DNA from: Nymphaea colorata | Lineage: Eukaryota > Streptophyta > Magnoliopsida > Nymphaeales > Nymphaeaceae | Reading direction: 5' to 3' | NCBI RefSeq assembly: GCF_008831285.2 | Contig: NC_045151.1 | Span: 8,199,682 to 8,263,681, forward strand | Length of the DNA stretch: 64,000 bases | Shown: piece after piece, positions 48,301 through 50,470 of the stretch | How the letters are laid out: each line of letters begins with the position of its first letter | Position numbering within the stretch: position 1 is the stretch's first letter | Notes under the pieces: generated by a model | The model's database searches: none | Seen by the model: the letters and a program-made list of their open reading frames with translations, nothing else | What the model was told of the DNA's origin: nothing | Position numbers and translations under genes: made by a program

Positions 48301-48559
48301 TACTGAGCCACACACTCTTGATTACTGAGCTCTTCCAACAGGTAATGCAATCTATCTACAGCTCCATTTCTGTTATAAAGAGGCTCTGAAGGGAACAGTC
48401 CTCTGTAATTATGAGTTAATAATGCCGTATATCATTGGCTGGCAGCTCAAGTTCCCAGTGAAACCGGCTGACTTGAAGAAAAGAATTGAAAGTCTTATTG
48501 ATCGGGAGTACTTAGAGCGCGACAAGAACAATCCTCAGATATATAACTACCTGGCTTAA
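7387..48559 (+). CDS. CUL4: CULLIN4, scaffold of CRL4 E3 ubiquitin ligases (17 exons, 815 aa)
   Basis: Cullin-4 holds DDB1-DCAF substrate receptors at its N-terminal half and RBX1 plus an E2 at its C-terminal half, in nuclear CRL4 ubiquitin ligases. In plants these act with COP10-DET1 and COP1-SPA in light signalling, and in DNA repair and chromatin control. Exons: 7387-7702, 18350-18465, 18578-18924, 19755-19935, 20101-20223, 20300-20587, 23352-23477, 23653-23754, 36008-36061, 46713-46819, 46923-46983, 47083-47214, 47306-47443, 47520-47600, 47673-47753, 48261-48341, 48446-48559. All introns are GT-AG and all phases fit. The sum is 2,448 nt, near the 792 aa of Arabidopsis CUL4. The N-terminal 105 residues are a variable tail with basic clusters. 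Cullin repeats occupy about 110-430 and the cullin homology domain follows. The NEDD8 site in IVRIMKTRK falls at Lys761, and the protein ends YNYLA. The start ATG gives MSPHPKRSS, resembling other plant CUL4 N termini. No frame damage is seen, so the gene looks functional. Confidence 0.96.
7703..10052. other. CUL4 intron 1, left part
   Basis: No coding region is supported. There are short tetranucleotide/dinucleotide runs at about 8866-8917 (GTAT, TA, CA). No recognised element ends. Confidence 0.6.
10061..11200. mobile_element. Family A hAT-like miniature element (copy A1) with perfect 8-bp TSD
   Basis: Left end CAGTGTTATTCGCATCG; the right end reads inwards as CAATGTTGTAAAAAGCG. Identical 8-bp duplications ATCATTGG flank it at 10053-10060 and 11201-11208. 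The left 160 bp is packed with GTATCG/CGATAC palindromes; the middle is AT-rich. It contains no transposase. TSD length and the CARTGTT-type ends fit the hAT superfamily. A family B element is inserted inside. Unnested length is about 757 bp. Confidence 0.88.
10352..10725. mobile_element. Family B miniature element nested in A1
   Basis: Ends are CTATGTCACACGGGTG and, at the right, GTTCGTGTGACATAG, giving an inverted CTATGTCACACG. Flanking 8-bp duplications are TCACTAAG and TCATTAAG, with one mismatch. GATACGG-type subterminal repeats and an AT-rich core are present. Non-coding. Confidence 0.87.
11209..13509. other. CUL4 intron 1, middle part
   Basis: No gene supported. It contains (TA)n and (GT)n tracts at about 11239-11312. 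A GTGACATAG terminus-like fragment near 12255-12264 may be a broken family B end. Confidence 0.55.
13047..13125. repeat. Compound (CA)n-(TA)n microsatellite
   Basis: About 18 CA units, a short interruption, then about 17 TA units, in CUL4 intron 1. Confidence 0.95.
13510..15115 (-). pseudogene. Ty3/gypsy chromovirus relic with internal deletion
   Basis: Minus-strand fragments in retroelement order. 15115-14510 has a gag zinc-knuckle-like stretch ([15 protein letters not shown], one Cys lost) and a degenerate protease motif (EDKGSTHNF). 14344-14102 is the linker ending NVFQTPKGA. 14073-13750 is the start of reverse transcriptase ([20 protein letters not shown] and KLDCG). Directly downstream, about 13715-13520, comes a chromodomain-like C terminus ([16 protein letters not shown]) with [13 protein letters not shown] and a stop in another frame. 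The rest of RT, RNase H and integrase are missing. It sits antisense in CUL4 intron 1. Not functional. Confidence 0.8.
15116..18349. other. CUL4 intron 1, right part
   Basis: No coding region is supported. Around 15400-15720 there are GTACCC-rich stretches resembling family B subterminal repeats, without clean ends. The polypyrimidine-rich acceptor of exon 2 is at the right end. Confidence 0.55.
18350..18465 (+). CDS. CUL4: CUL4 exon 2 (residues 106-144)
   Basis: Reads [20 protein letters not shown], matching the start of the cullin N-terminal helices in plant CUL4. Acceptor GTGAAG|CT, donor CAG|GTTTAC. Confidence 0.95.
18578..18924 (+). CDS. CUL4: CUL4 exon 3 (residues 145-259)
   Basis: First cullin repeat. 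It includes [20 protein letters not shown] and the strongly conserved [18 protein letters not shown]. Acceptor CTGTAG|GCT. It ends with two bases of an Arg codon before GTAATT. Confidence 0.96.
18925..19754. other. CUL4 intron 3 (830 bp)
   Basis: Ordinary AT-rich intron; no other feature seen. Confidence 0.85.
19755..19935 (+). CDS. CUL4: CUL4 exon 4 (residues 260-320)
   Basis: Encodes [20 protein letters not shown] and [15 protein letters not shown], conserved across plant CUL4. Acceptor CGCCAG|A, donor GTGGAG|GTACAT. Confidence 0.96.
19936..20100 (+). other. CUL4 intron 4, 165 bp, open in frame
   Basis: GTACAT...GTGCAG intron between exons 4 and 5. Its length is a multiple of three and the CUL4 frame runs through it without a stop, so retention would insert 55 residues, many hydrophobic, after residue 320. 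Confidence 0.85.
20101..20223 (+). CDS. CUL4: CUL4 exon 5 (residues 321-361)
   Basis: Encodes [20 protein letters not shown] and the ERQLLERH segment. Acceptor GTGCAG|TTG, donor AAG|GTACTG. Confidence 0.95.
20300..20587 (+). CDS. CUL4: CUL4 exon 6 (residues 362-457)
   Basis: Third cullin repeat region, with [20 protein letters not shown] and [20 protein letters not shown]. Acceptor AACAG|GGA, donor CGCCAG|GTTGCT. Confidence 0.96.
20588..23351. other. CUL4 intron 6 (2.8 kb)
   Basis: AT-rich, no supported coding region or clean element ends. A short (TA)n is present at about 20935-20950. Confidence 0.7.
23352..23477 (+). CDS. CUL4: CUL4 exon 7 (residues 458-499)
   Basis: Encodes [20 protein letters not shown] followed by VLVLFRFIQ, the linker into the cullin homology domain. 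Acceptor TTACAG|AAC, donor CCAG|GTAATA. Confidence 0.96.
23653..23754 (+). CDS. CUL4: CUL4 exon 8 (residues 500-533)
   Basis: Encodes [20 protein letters not shown] and [13 protein letters not shown], a hallmark of the cullin homology domain. It is followed by the 12.3-kb intron 8. Confidence 0.97.
23755..24350. other. CUL4 intron 8, left part
   Basis: No gene. At about 23966 a CTATGTCATGTAGG sequence resembles a family B left end, but no matching duplication was found. A (TA)n tract lies at about 24238-24270. Confidence 0.55.
24351..25485. mobile_element. Long family B element, right end clear, left end uncertain
   Basis: The right part carries the family B signature. A GACTGAGTC-type palindrome is followed by GGTACCGGTACCGG-type repeats, a 12-bp-arm hairpin (CGGGTACTCCTC...GAGGAGTACCCG, 25446-25474) and the terminus GTGCGACATAG. 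The left part shares AAAAAATTACAAA and AATAACATATTCAC with the copies at 39.7 and 42.4 kb. The middle has a GC-rich CGCCTCTCGCCTCT repeat tract (about 24990-25150). The left terminus and target duplication were not found. Confidence 0.6.
25486..26460. other. CUL4 intron 8 segment
   Basis: No gene supported. It contains a (TA)n tract at 25638-25679 and a purine-rich stretch at about 25705-25765. Confidence 0.6.
25638..25679. repeat. (TA)n microsatellite
   Basis: About 21 uninterrupted TA units. Confidence 0.95.
26469..26769. mobile_element. Family D foldback miniature element
   Basis: Inverted ends CATTGTCACA (left) and TGTGACAATG (right), flanked by 8-bp duplications ATATATAC and ATACATAC with one mismatch. 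The interior has long inverted A-rich/T-rich arms (AAAACACG versus CGTGTTTTTT), so it can fold on itself. No coding capacity. Confidence 0.75.
26778..28587. other. CUL4 intron 8 segment
   Basis: Very AT-rich sequence with poly-T/poly-A runs and small (TA)n tracts. No supported gene or clean element ends. Confidence 0.6.
28596..28951. mobile_element. Family B miniature element with 8-bp TSD
   Basis: Starts CTATGTCACATGAGTG and ends TTCGTGTTACATAG. It is flanked by GTTATACT (28588-28595) and GTTCTACT (28952-28959), one mismatch. It has GTGCGGGTGC-type left repeats, an AAATTTGGGTGCGAG motif, an AT-rich core and a CACCAGCACCAAC-type right side. It is highly similar along its length to the copy at 38775-39154. 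Confidence 0.9.
28980..29111. repeat. Perfect 66-bp tandem duplication
   Basis: Two adjacent identical 66-bp units (28980-29045 and 29046-29111), each starting TCAAAATGTAGAAC. Being 22 codons long, they also yield an in-frame peptide repeat, but no gene context is seen. Confidence 0.95.
29112..29832. other. CUL4 intron 8 segment left of the copia element
   Basis: No gene supported. It ends in T-rich runs and the 5-bp target site TATCT (29833-29837). Confidence 0.6.
29919..30107 (+). repeat. Four imperfect tandem repeats in LTR U3
   Basis: Four units of about 47-49 bp, each beginning TTAATRTCCTTG and containing GTCTCCTAGGATTCTATG or a close variant. Repeated U3 units are often enhancer-like in LTR elements; that role is inferred here. 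The same array recurs in the 3' LTR. Confidence 0.9.
30133..30140 (+). promoter_or_regulatory. TATA box of the 5' LTR
   Basis: TATAAATA followed by GAGGCC, about 150 bp before the LTR end, after the U3 repeats. This is a typical LTR promoter position. Confidence 0.75.
30285..30300 (+). other. Primer-binding site of the copia element
   Basis: TGGTATCAGAGCGCCA directly after the 5' LTR. It matches the usual complement of the 3' end of initiator Met-tRNA in plant copia elements (TGGTATCAGAGC). Confidence 0.93.
30505..32907 (+). CDS. Copia gag-protease-integrase part of gag-pol (800 aa, ends at in-frame TGA)
   Basis: The start at 30505 ([11 protein letters not shown]) is chosen because upstream residues lie in the LTR/leader. 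Residue numbers count from it. The gag domain holds [12 protein letters not shown]. The CCHC zinc knuckle [14 protein letters not shown] is at 273-286. The aspartic protease [10 protein letters not shown] has its Asp at 339. The GAG-pre-integrase HHCC-type finger (WHSRLGH...CSSCGLC) is at about 498-540. The integrase triad is D563, D626 and E662, with the usual 35-residue D-E spacing. The frame stops at codon 801, just before the link region to reverse transcriptase. It should still give Gag, protease and integrase products if expressed. Confidence 0.95.
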   Translation: MENLSHSGMSSSFLPHLITEKLNHENYLIWKRQIMPFITSQGLFGHLDGSTKAPPISVLQEIKNEAGEVLAVHEDNNPEHAMWMRRDQSLVAYILSTLSQQVLLSVSDDCTAEELWETLANTFSQISEARIMYLKKEFQNLSKGSTSIMDYLGRIKAVADQLAASGNNISDKEKVQQTLNGLGHDYHAFITALQVLPVLPSFNELQGKLLQHEMNMKRVIERTDQGNSQNVLAMNVKFGKSHGNSNHGGRGILPTPHNQGMSPLDTSRKIPICFQCNKKGHMKAQCWFNPQNKNKGVRHDYKQGGQSSKSTAEDMQQLLMAAFSKMTIKQNEQGEWFLDSGAATHVTGNAGKLTNLSPHYGRSCIITGDGKSHPITHIGNAHILLSSSSLSLSNVVLAPNIKKNIISISKLIDDTSSSVEFTPSSVYVKDLQTKKMFARGERQGNMYVLKECLPKDSSTFDIGLKTFSLSHNASSVPSSCHFQSKVRGPNQFLESDLWHSRLGHCGRHFIEKLVTDSLIPRSSLPLTSSVKKCSSCGLCKSHVLPFHNINQRASKPFETIFSDVWGPAPIDSMSGSRYYVLFIDSYSRFTWIYFMKHKSEVPHIFRNFYAMIQTKFSSNVVHFQCDGGGEYSSLDFIEFLREKGITRQISCPYTPQQNGVVERKHRHIVESAMSMMHDTNVPISLWTEAFHTAVYIINCLPMTLLMSKSPYFTLLGKQPDYKNLKVFGCVCYVHVDAALRNKFQDKAIQCRFVGYADEYKGFRCYDPTTKRIKTSRNVIFDEHGFDNTNEMPMTIESYDP
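32908..34821 (+). pseudogene. Copia reverse transcriptase-RNase H part, same frame after the stop
   Basis: Continues the gag-pol frame without any shift up to TAA at 34819-34821, the last codon overlapping the first bases of the 3' LTR. Reverse transcriptase begins near [12 protein letters not shown] and carries [14 protein letters not shown], with the catalytic YVDD at 33844-33855. RNase H follows ([34 protein letters not shown] and a [10 protein letters not shown] end). Domains look undamaged. It is separated from its gag start only by the TGA, so RT synthesis would need readthrough or supply in trans. Confidence 0.92.
34807..34815 (+). other. Polypurine tract of the copia element
   Basis: GAGGGAGGG immediately before the 3' LTR, the expected plus-strand primer site. 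Confidence 0.9.
34816..35266 (+). repeat. 3' LTR of the copia element
   Basis: 451 bp, almost identical to the 5' LTR. It includes the U3 repeats and TATAAATA at 35113-35120. It ends 741 bp before CUL4 exon 9 and points towards it. Confidence 0.97.
35272..36007. other. CUL4 intron 8, right end
   Basis: No gene supported. It contains a compound (CT)n(CA)n microsatellite at 35821-35862 and the exon 9 acceptor. Confidence 0.7.
35821..35862. repeat. (CT)n(CA)n compound microsatellite
   Basis: About 12 CT units followed by about 9 CA units. Confidence 0.95.
36008..36061 (+). CDS. CUL4: CUL4 exon 9 (residues 534-551, 54 nt)
   Basis: Reads [18 protein letters not shown], identical or nearly so to plant CUL4. 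It is an 18-codon exon isolated between introns of 12,253 and 10,651 bp. Acceptor TTAACAG|CTT, donor CAAG|GTATTC. It is phase 0 on both sides. Confidence 0.96.
36270..36767 (-). repeat. 3' LTR of the older copia remnant (inner edge 36767)
   Basis: On the minus strand it starts TGTTAAGAAATATG directly after a polypurine run of seven G (complement of 36768-36774). The outer end was not fixed because no second LTR or target duplication was found; about 36270 is an estimate. Confidence 0.65.
36781..38208 (-). pseudogene. Truncated copia reverse transcriptase-RNase H remnant
   Basis: Minus-strand fragments in three frames. 38208-37822 is early RT ([33 protein letters not shown]). 37961-37584 carries [11 protein letters not shown]. 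37577-37026 is the RT connection and RNase H start ([14 protein letters not shown]). 37185-36781 is RNase H ([35 protein letters not shown]) ending in a stop just before the purine tract. Gag, protease and integrase are absent. The left boundary of the retained coding part (38208) abuts sequence resembling a family A subterminal end. Frameshifts make it non-functional. Confidence 0.88.
38775..39154. mobile_element. Family B miniature element with perfect 8-bp TSD
   Basis: Starts CTATGTCGCATGAGTG, ends GTCCGTGTGACAGAG. Identical TCCTCAAC duplications lie at 38767-38774 and 39155-39162. It inserted in the acidic C-terminal part of the hAT transposase relic. It shares its AT-rich core and subterminal repeats with the 28596 copy. 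Confidence 0.93.
39287..39596. mobile_element. Family C-like GC/AT-mosaic element in the hAT relic
   Basis: Flanked by ATGTATAGC at 39278-39286 and 39597-39605. The ends are partly inverted: GCCTAGGCATTAGG near the left, CGATGCCCAAGC at the right. The right side has GGGCCGG/CCGGCCC repeats around an AT-rich centre. Five extra bases lie between the left duplication and the apparent left end, so the boundary is approximate. Confidence 0.55.
39675..40222. mobile_element. Long family B element inserted in the hAT transposase relic
   Basis: Left end CTATGTCACATAGGTACGGG abuts the IMTDGWTD codons of the hAT relic. The right side carries the family palindrome around GGTCAAAGTTGACC, GTACCC repeats and the hairpin CGGGTACTCCTC...GAGGAGTACCCG (40191-40219). 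The expected ACATAG terminus is altered, and no good 8-bp duplication is visible. Confidence 0.7.
40330..40994 (-). pseudogene. hAT transposase N-terminal fragment (BED finger)
   Basis: The start ATG at 40994 gives [18 protein letters not shown] zinc finger follows with [20 protein letters not shown], where the first Cys of the CxxC pair appears as Ser. After one frameshift the frame continues with an acidic stretch ([15 protein letters not shown]) and the hAT-typical segment [20 protein letters not shown]. The next segment ([18 protein letters not shown], about 40320-40265) is in another frame and precedes the family B insertion. Catalytic residues beyond the first Asp (in IMTDGWTD) are lost. 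A hAT transposase normally cuts and pastes the element; this copy is dead. Confidence 0.68.
41241..42117. other. CUL4 intron 9 segment
   Basis: No gene supported. It contains a perfect 34-bp tandem duplication (41637-41704) and short (TA)n runs near 41991-42010. Confidence 0.6.
41637..41704. repeat. Perfect 34-bp tandem duplication
   Basis: Two adjacent identical units starting ACACATTTAGTACG (41637-41670, 41671-41704). Confidence 0.95.
42328..42380. repeat. (TA)n microsatellite
   Basis: About 26 TA units directly left of the inner family B element. Confidence 0.95.
42381..42915. mobile_element. Long family B element inserted in a TA repeat
   Basis: Starts CTATGTCACATAGGTACGGG, ends GTACTGTACATAG. 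Both flanks are (AT)n, so the target duplication is masked. It contains AAATTTGGGTACGG, the ACTCGGTCAACTTTGATCGAGT palindrome-like block and GTACCCGTACCGG repeats. A purine-rich tract of GAGGGGCGAGG type fills the middle. Confidence 0.82.
42995..44132. mobile_element. Family A element (copy A2) interrupted by a family C element
   Basis: Left end CACTGTTAT, right end TTTTACAACATTG, as in copy A1. CGATAC/GTATCG-type palindromes follow the left end once the C insertion is set aside. Flanks AATGTACC and GCTGTACT share TGTAC only, in keeping with an old insertion. Confidence 0.65.
43004..43372. mobile_element. GC-rich family C element with 8-bp TSD inside A2
   Basis: Left end TAGGGGTGGGCATCGGG; the right end read inwards is TAGGCACCGGGTAGCC. 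Flanks ACTGTTAT (42996-43003) and ACTATTAT (43373-43380) differ at one base. Removing it rejoins the two halves of the A2 left end, which confirms the insertion. The interior is GGAGGAGG-type purine repeats, which create spurious long Arg/Gly-rich and Pro/Ser-rich frames on both strands. Confidence 0.8.
44191..44720. other. CUL4 intron 9 segment
   Basis: No gene supported apart from the three-unit tandem repeat listed separately. Confidence 0.6.
44402..44617. repeat. Three imperfect tandem repeats of about 73 bp
   Basis: Units start AAATTCAGG/AAATTCGGG at 44402, 44475 and 44549. Each contains a CTCCTCCTTTAGTTGC-like segment. Confidence 0.9.
44726..45012 (-). repeat. Solo LTR with perfect 5-bp TSD
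   Basis: A 287-bp unit starting TGTAGAAATATG and ending TATTCTAACA, flanked by identical AAGGT at 44721-44725 and 45013-45017. A TATATAAT box read on the minus strand (CCCTTATATAATCTCC) and the TGTTAGAATATC start suggest minus orientation. The second LTR and interior are gone, as expected after LTR-LTR recombination. Confidence 0.85.
45018..45300 (-). pseudogene. Possible copia gag fragment
   Basis: Minus-strand frame with [16 protein letters not shown] next to the solo LTR, resembling the UBN2-type gag EAW...L pattern. A second frame (45305-45105) reads [20 protein letters not shown]. It is too short and diverged for a firm call. Confidence 0.35.
45301..46712. other. CUL4 intron 9, right end
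   Basis: No gene supported. It contains a diverged two-unit tandem repeat (45806-45930) and the exon 10 acceptor. Confidence 0.65.
45806..45930. repeat. Two diverged tandem repeats of about 60-65 bp
   Basis: Both units contain TTGTTTTTTGAAGATCACA and end TAGGAATGCAT. Confidence 0.85.
46713..46819 (+). CDS. CUL4: CUL4 exon 10 (residues 552-586)
   Basis: Encodes [20 protein letters not shown] and the VHVLTTG segment. It ends with two bases of the Gly codon at ACTGG|GTGGGT. Acceptor TTATCAG|GAC. Confidence 0.96.
46923..46983 (+). CDS. CUL4: CUL4 exon 11 (residues 587-607)
   Basis: Encodes [20 protein letters not shown] plus Q. Acceptor TTGGCAG|CTAC, donor CAG|GTCAGA. Confidence 0.96.
47083..47214 (+). 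CDS. CUL4: CUL4 exon 12 (residues 608-651)
   Basis: Encodes [20 protein letters not shown] and [11 protein letters not shown], part of the alpha/beta module that contacts RBX1. Acceptor TGCACAG|GAC, donor TTCAG|GTGGGC. Confidence 0.97.
47306..47443 (+). CDS. CUL4: CUL4 exon 13 (residues 652-697)
   Basis: Encodes a VVLMLFN segment and [20 protein letters not shown], a conserved winged-helix segment. Acceptor AACAG|ACT, donor CAGAAG|GTTCAT. Confidence 0.96.
47520..47600 (+). CDS. CUL4: CUL4 exon 14 (residues 698-724)
   Basis: Encodes [20 protein letters not shown] and LYRIK. It is followed by the shortest intron of the gene, 72 bp, which would add a stop codon if retained. Confidence 0.96.
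47673..47753 (+). CDS. CUL4: CUL4 exon 15 (residues 725-751)
   Basis: Encodes [20 protein letters not shown] then FQDRQYQ, the approach to the neddylation domain. Acceptor ATGGTAG|GTG, donor CAG|GTTCGC. Confidence 0.96.
47754..48260. other. CUL4 intron 15 (507 bp)
   Basis: Ordinary AT-rich intron; no other feature recognised. Confidence 0.85.
48261..48341 (+). CDS. CUL4: CUL4 exon 16 (residues 752-778), neddylation site
   Basis: Encodes [20 protein letters not shown]. The lysine in IVRIMK (Lys761) is the position modified by NEDD8 in cullins. Acceptor GATCAG|GTT, donor CAACAG|GTAATG. Confidence 0.97.
48446..48559 (+). CDS. CUL4: CUL4 exon 17 (residues 779-815 and stop)
   Basis: Encodes the terminal winged helix, [20 protein letters not shown], then the universal cullin C terminus IYNYLA and TAA. 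Acceptor TGGCAG|CTC. Confidence 0.97.
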   Translation, partial: LKFPVKPADLKKRIESLIDREYLERDKNNPQIYNYLA

Positions 48560-48900
48560 TACATTTTTGGTGGCCACCAAATGTTTGTAAATGACACCTC
48601 ACGGAATATATCTAGATCTTGTTTCACATTACTAGGTTGCAGTGCTAATGATACTTGAATTATGGAGTCTCGTCATGTATAGTAGCAAGCTAAGCTGCGA
48701 TGACACTGTAAAATATTTCTTCTCCTTGTTTTTTGTTCCTTGTTCAGTAAGTAGGCGACAGCAATGGTCTTCTCGCGAAAAAGAGATTCCGCTGCCCATA
48801 TAATTTCATCTTTTTATATGCAGTTCTTTTGTCACATGATTGCGCTGTAAAAAATGAGCGGATGTGTGACAGTGGGTAGGGTTGAAGAAGTTTGCGAGGC
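48560..48900 (+). other. Probable CUL4 3' untranslated region
   Basis: Follows the TAA. No canonical AATAAA occurs in the first 200 bases, so the polyadenylation site is not placed. A TTTGTAAAT stretch near 48583 could serve as a far-upstream element. Confidence 0.4.
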
Positions 48901-49533
48901 ATGAAAGAGCACTTGGTAAAATGGGTAACGACCAAAAATTGAAGGTAGTGAATGTTAAAGATTAAACAAAATACGTGGGCAGGCGGGTCTCTCACTCTTA
49001 TGCAGTATTTCATTCCGTCATTTCCGTGGACGTTGTTTAACCTGAAGTCACAATACCTAATATTGGAGAGGCACATCGGAGGGCTTTATGCTTTCAAGTC
49101 TCCAGCCTGGTTTTTATTGTGATTGACAAAGGTGGCAAAATCTATTATTATGTTCAAAATTTTTTGTCCAAGTAATCACCATAGGCAAGTCATAGAACAA
49201 ATATAACCTAGTGCACTGTACTAAACGTGTTTCAGTTTCAAGCCCCTTAATTTTCACACGACTCTTTGTTAGGATTTGATTATTGAAGTTGAAAGGCAGT
49301 TTAGACTAAAGATTTTTTAGATAATTAAATGCTTCGTTTGAGATGATGCACCAGCTGCATGCCGGAAGGTTTAAGAACAAACTTGTTGGTGTTCAATTTG
49401 CCAACTCGGATGACAGGATGCTGCATGTTCTGTGTCTTGCTTCATTGATCAGAAAGAGAGTACTGCGGTCGTCCTAGTTAAAAAGTGTAACATTCGTTGG
49501 CAAAAGTGTCATGTAAGCTAGAAGACTTCTCAT

Positions 49534-49712
49534 TATGCATGGTCAATATGCCATCTGGAGGATTGAAGTGAACCAGAAGGTGTTGATGCCAGCAAATCAG
49601 AAGAGAGTATTAAAAGATTGTTCTCCGTATGCATGGTCAACATGCCACCAGTAAGACTGAAGTGAAACAGAACGTGTTGATGCCAACAAATCGGAAGAAA
49701 GCAATCTATAAG
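49534..49712. repeat. Two imperfect tandem repeats of about 94 bp
   Basis: Both units start TATGCATGGTCAA and contain GTGTTGATGCCA followed by AACAAATC or GCAAATC. Confidence 0.88.
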
Positions 49713-50126
49713 TGTTTATAAGTTCGGGCAACGATGTGACATGAAAAATGAGGATTTAGAACGCCATTGACTTATTTCTGAACAAAAAGTGTGTTCCAAG
49801 ATTAGCTTAGGTTGATTTTTGCACATGCCACTTCTATTTCAGCAAATCCTTTTTTTTTTTTTTGGGTTATGAGAAGACTCTTTCACCCTTTCTACTTTTG
49901 TCCCCTTGAAGCGTCCAACCGCTAGAAGTGGCATACTTTTAGACACTTGTGGAGGGTGCAAGGTGACATGAAGACTTCAATAGAAATTTATTGACTTTTG
50001 TGGTTGAAGACAGTTGGGTTCCCAAATACCATTGGTGTTAAAGGGAGAACTAGGAGCCAACCCTAGTGCGAGAAGACTGGGTTGGGCCAACCTATGTTAT
50101 TCCTATAACAGCTCCAGGCAGGGATG

Positions 50127-50470
50127 AAAATAGGGATGTCAATGGATTGGATTCAGATCACATGTCCATCCAAGTTGCTTTTAAAAAATCAGATATGGTA
50201 AGTAATTTAACATCCAATTAAGAAAATCAGATCGGATTCAAATTTAAGAAATAACATATGATCGGATTCAGATTCGGTTTTAAATAAATATCCGATCAGA
50301 TACTAACTATCTTAACAAGTATATCTGAATCTAAACTATAACCTGATATCTGAATCTGAACCGTGAGTTGATATTTGAATCTCAATTGTAACTTCATATT
50401 AGAATCCGAACCATGAGAGCTGATATCCGAATCTTGTAGCCTAATATCCGAATCAGTTGGATGTTTGAGC
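50127..50470. repeat. Diverged interspersed repeat, possibly hAT-like
   Basis: Starts near AGGGATGTCAATGGATTGG and contains many ATCCGAATC/GATCGGATTC units. This resembles known plant elements beginning TAGGGATGTCAAT, but no right terminus or target duplication was found. Confidence 0.35.
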
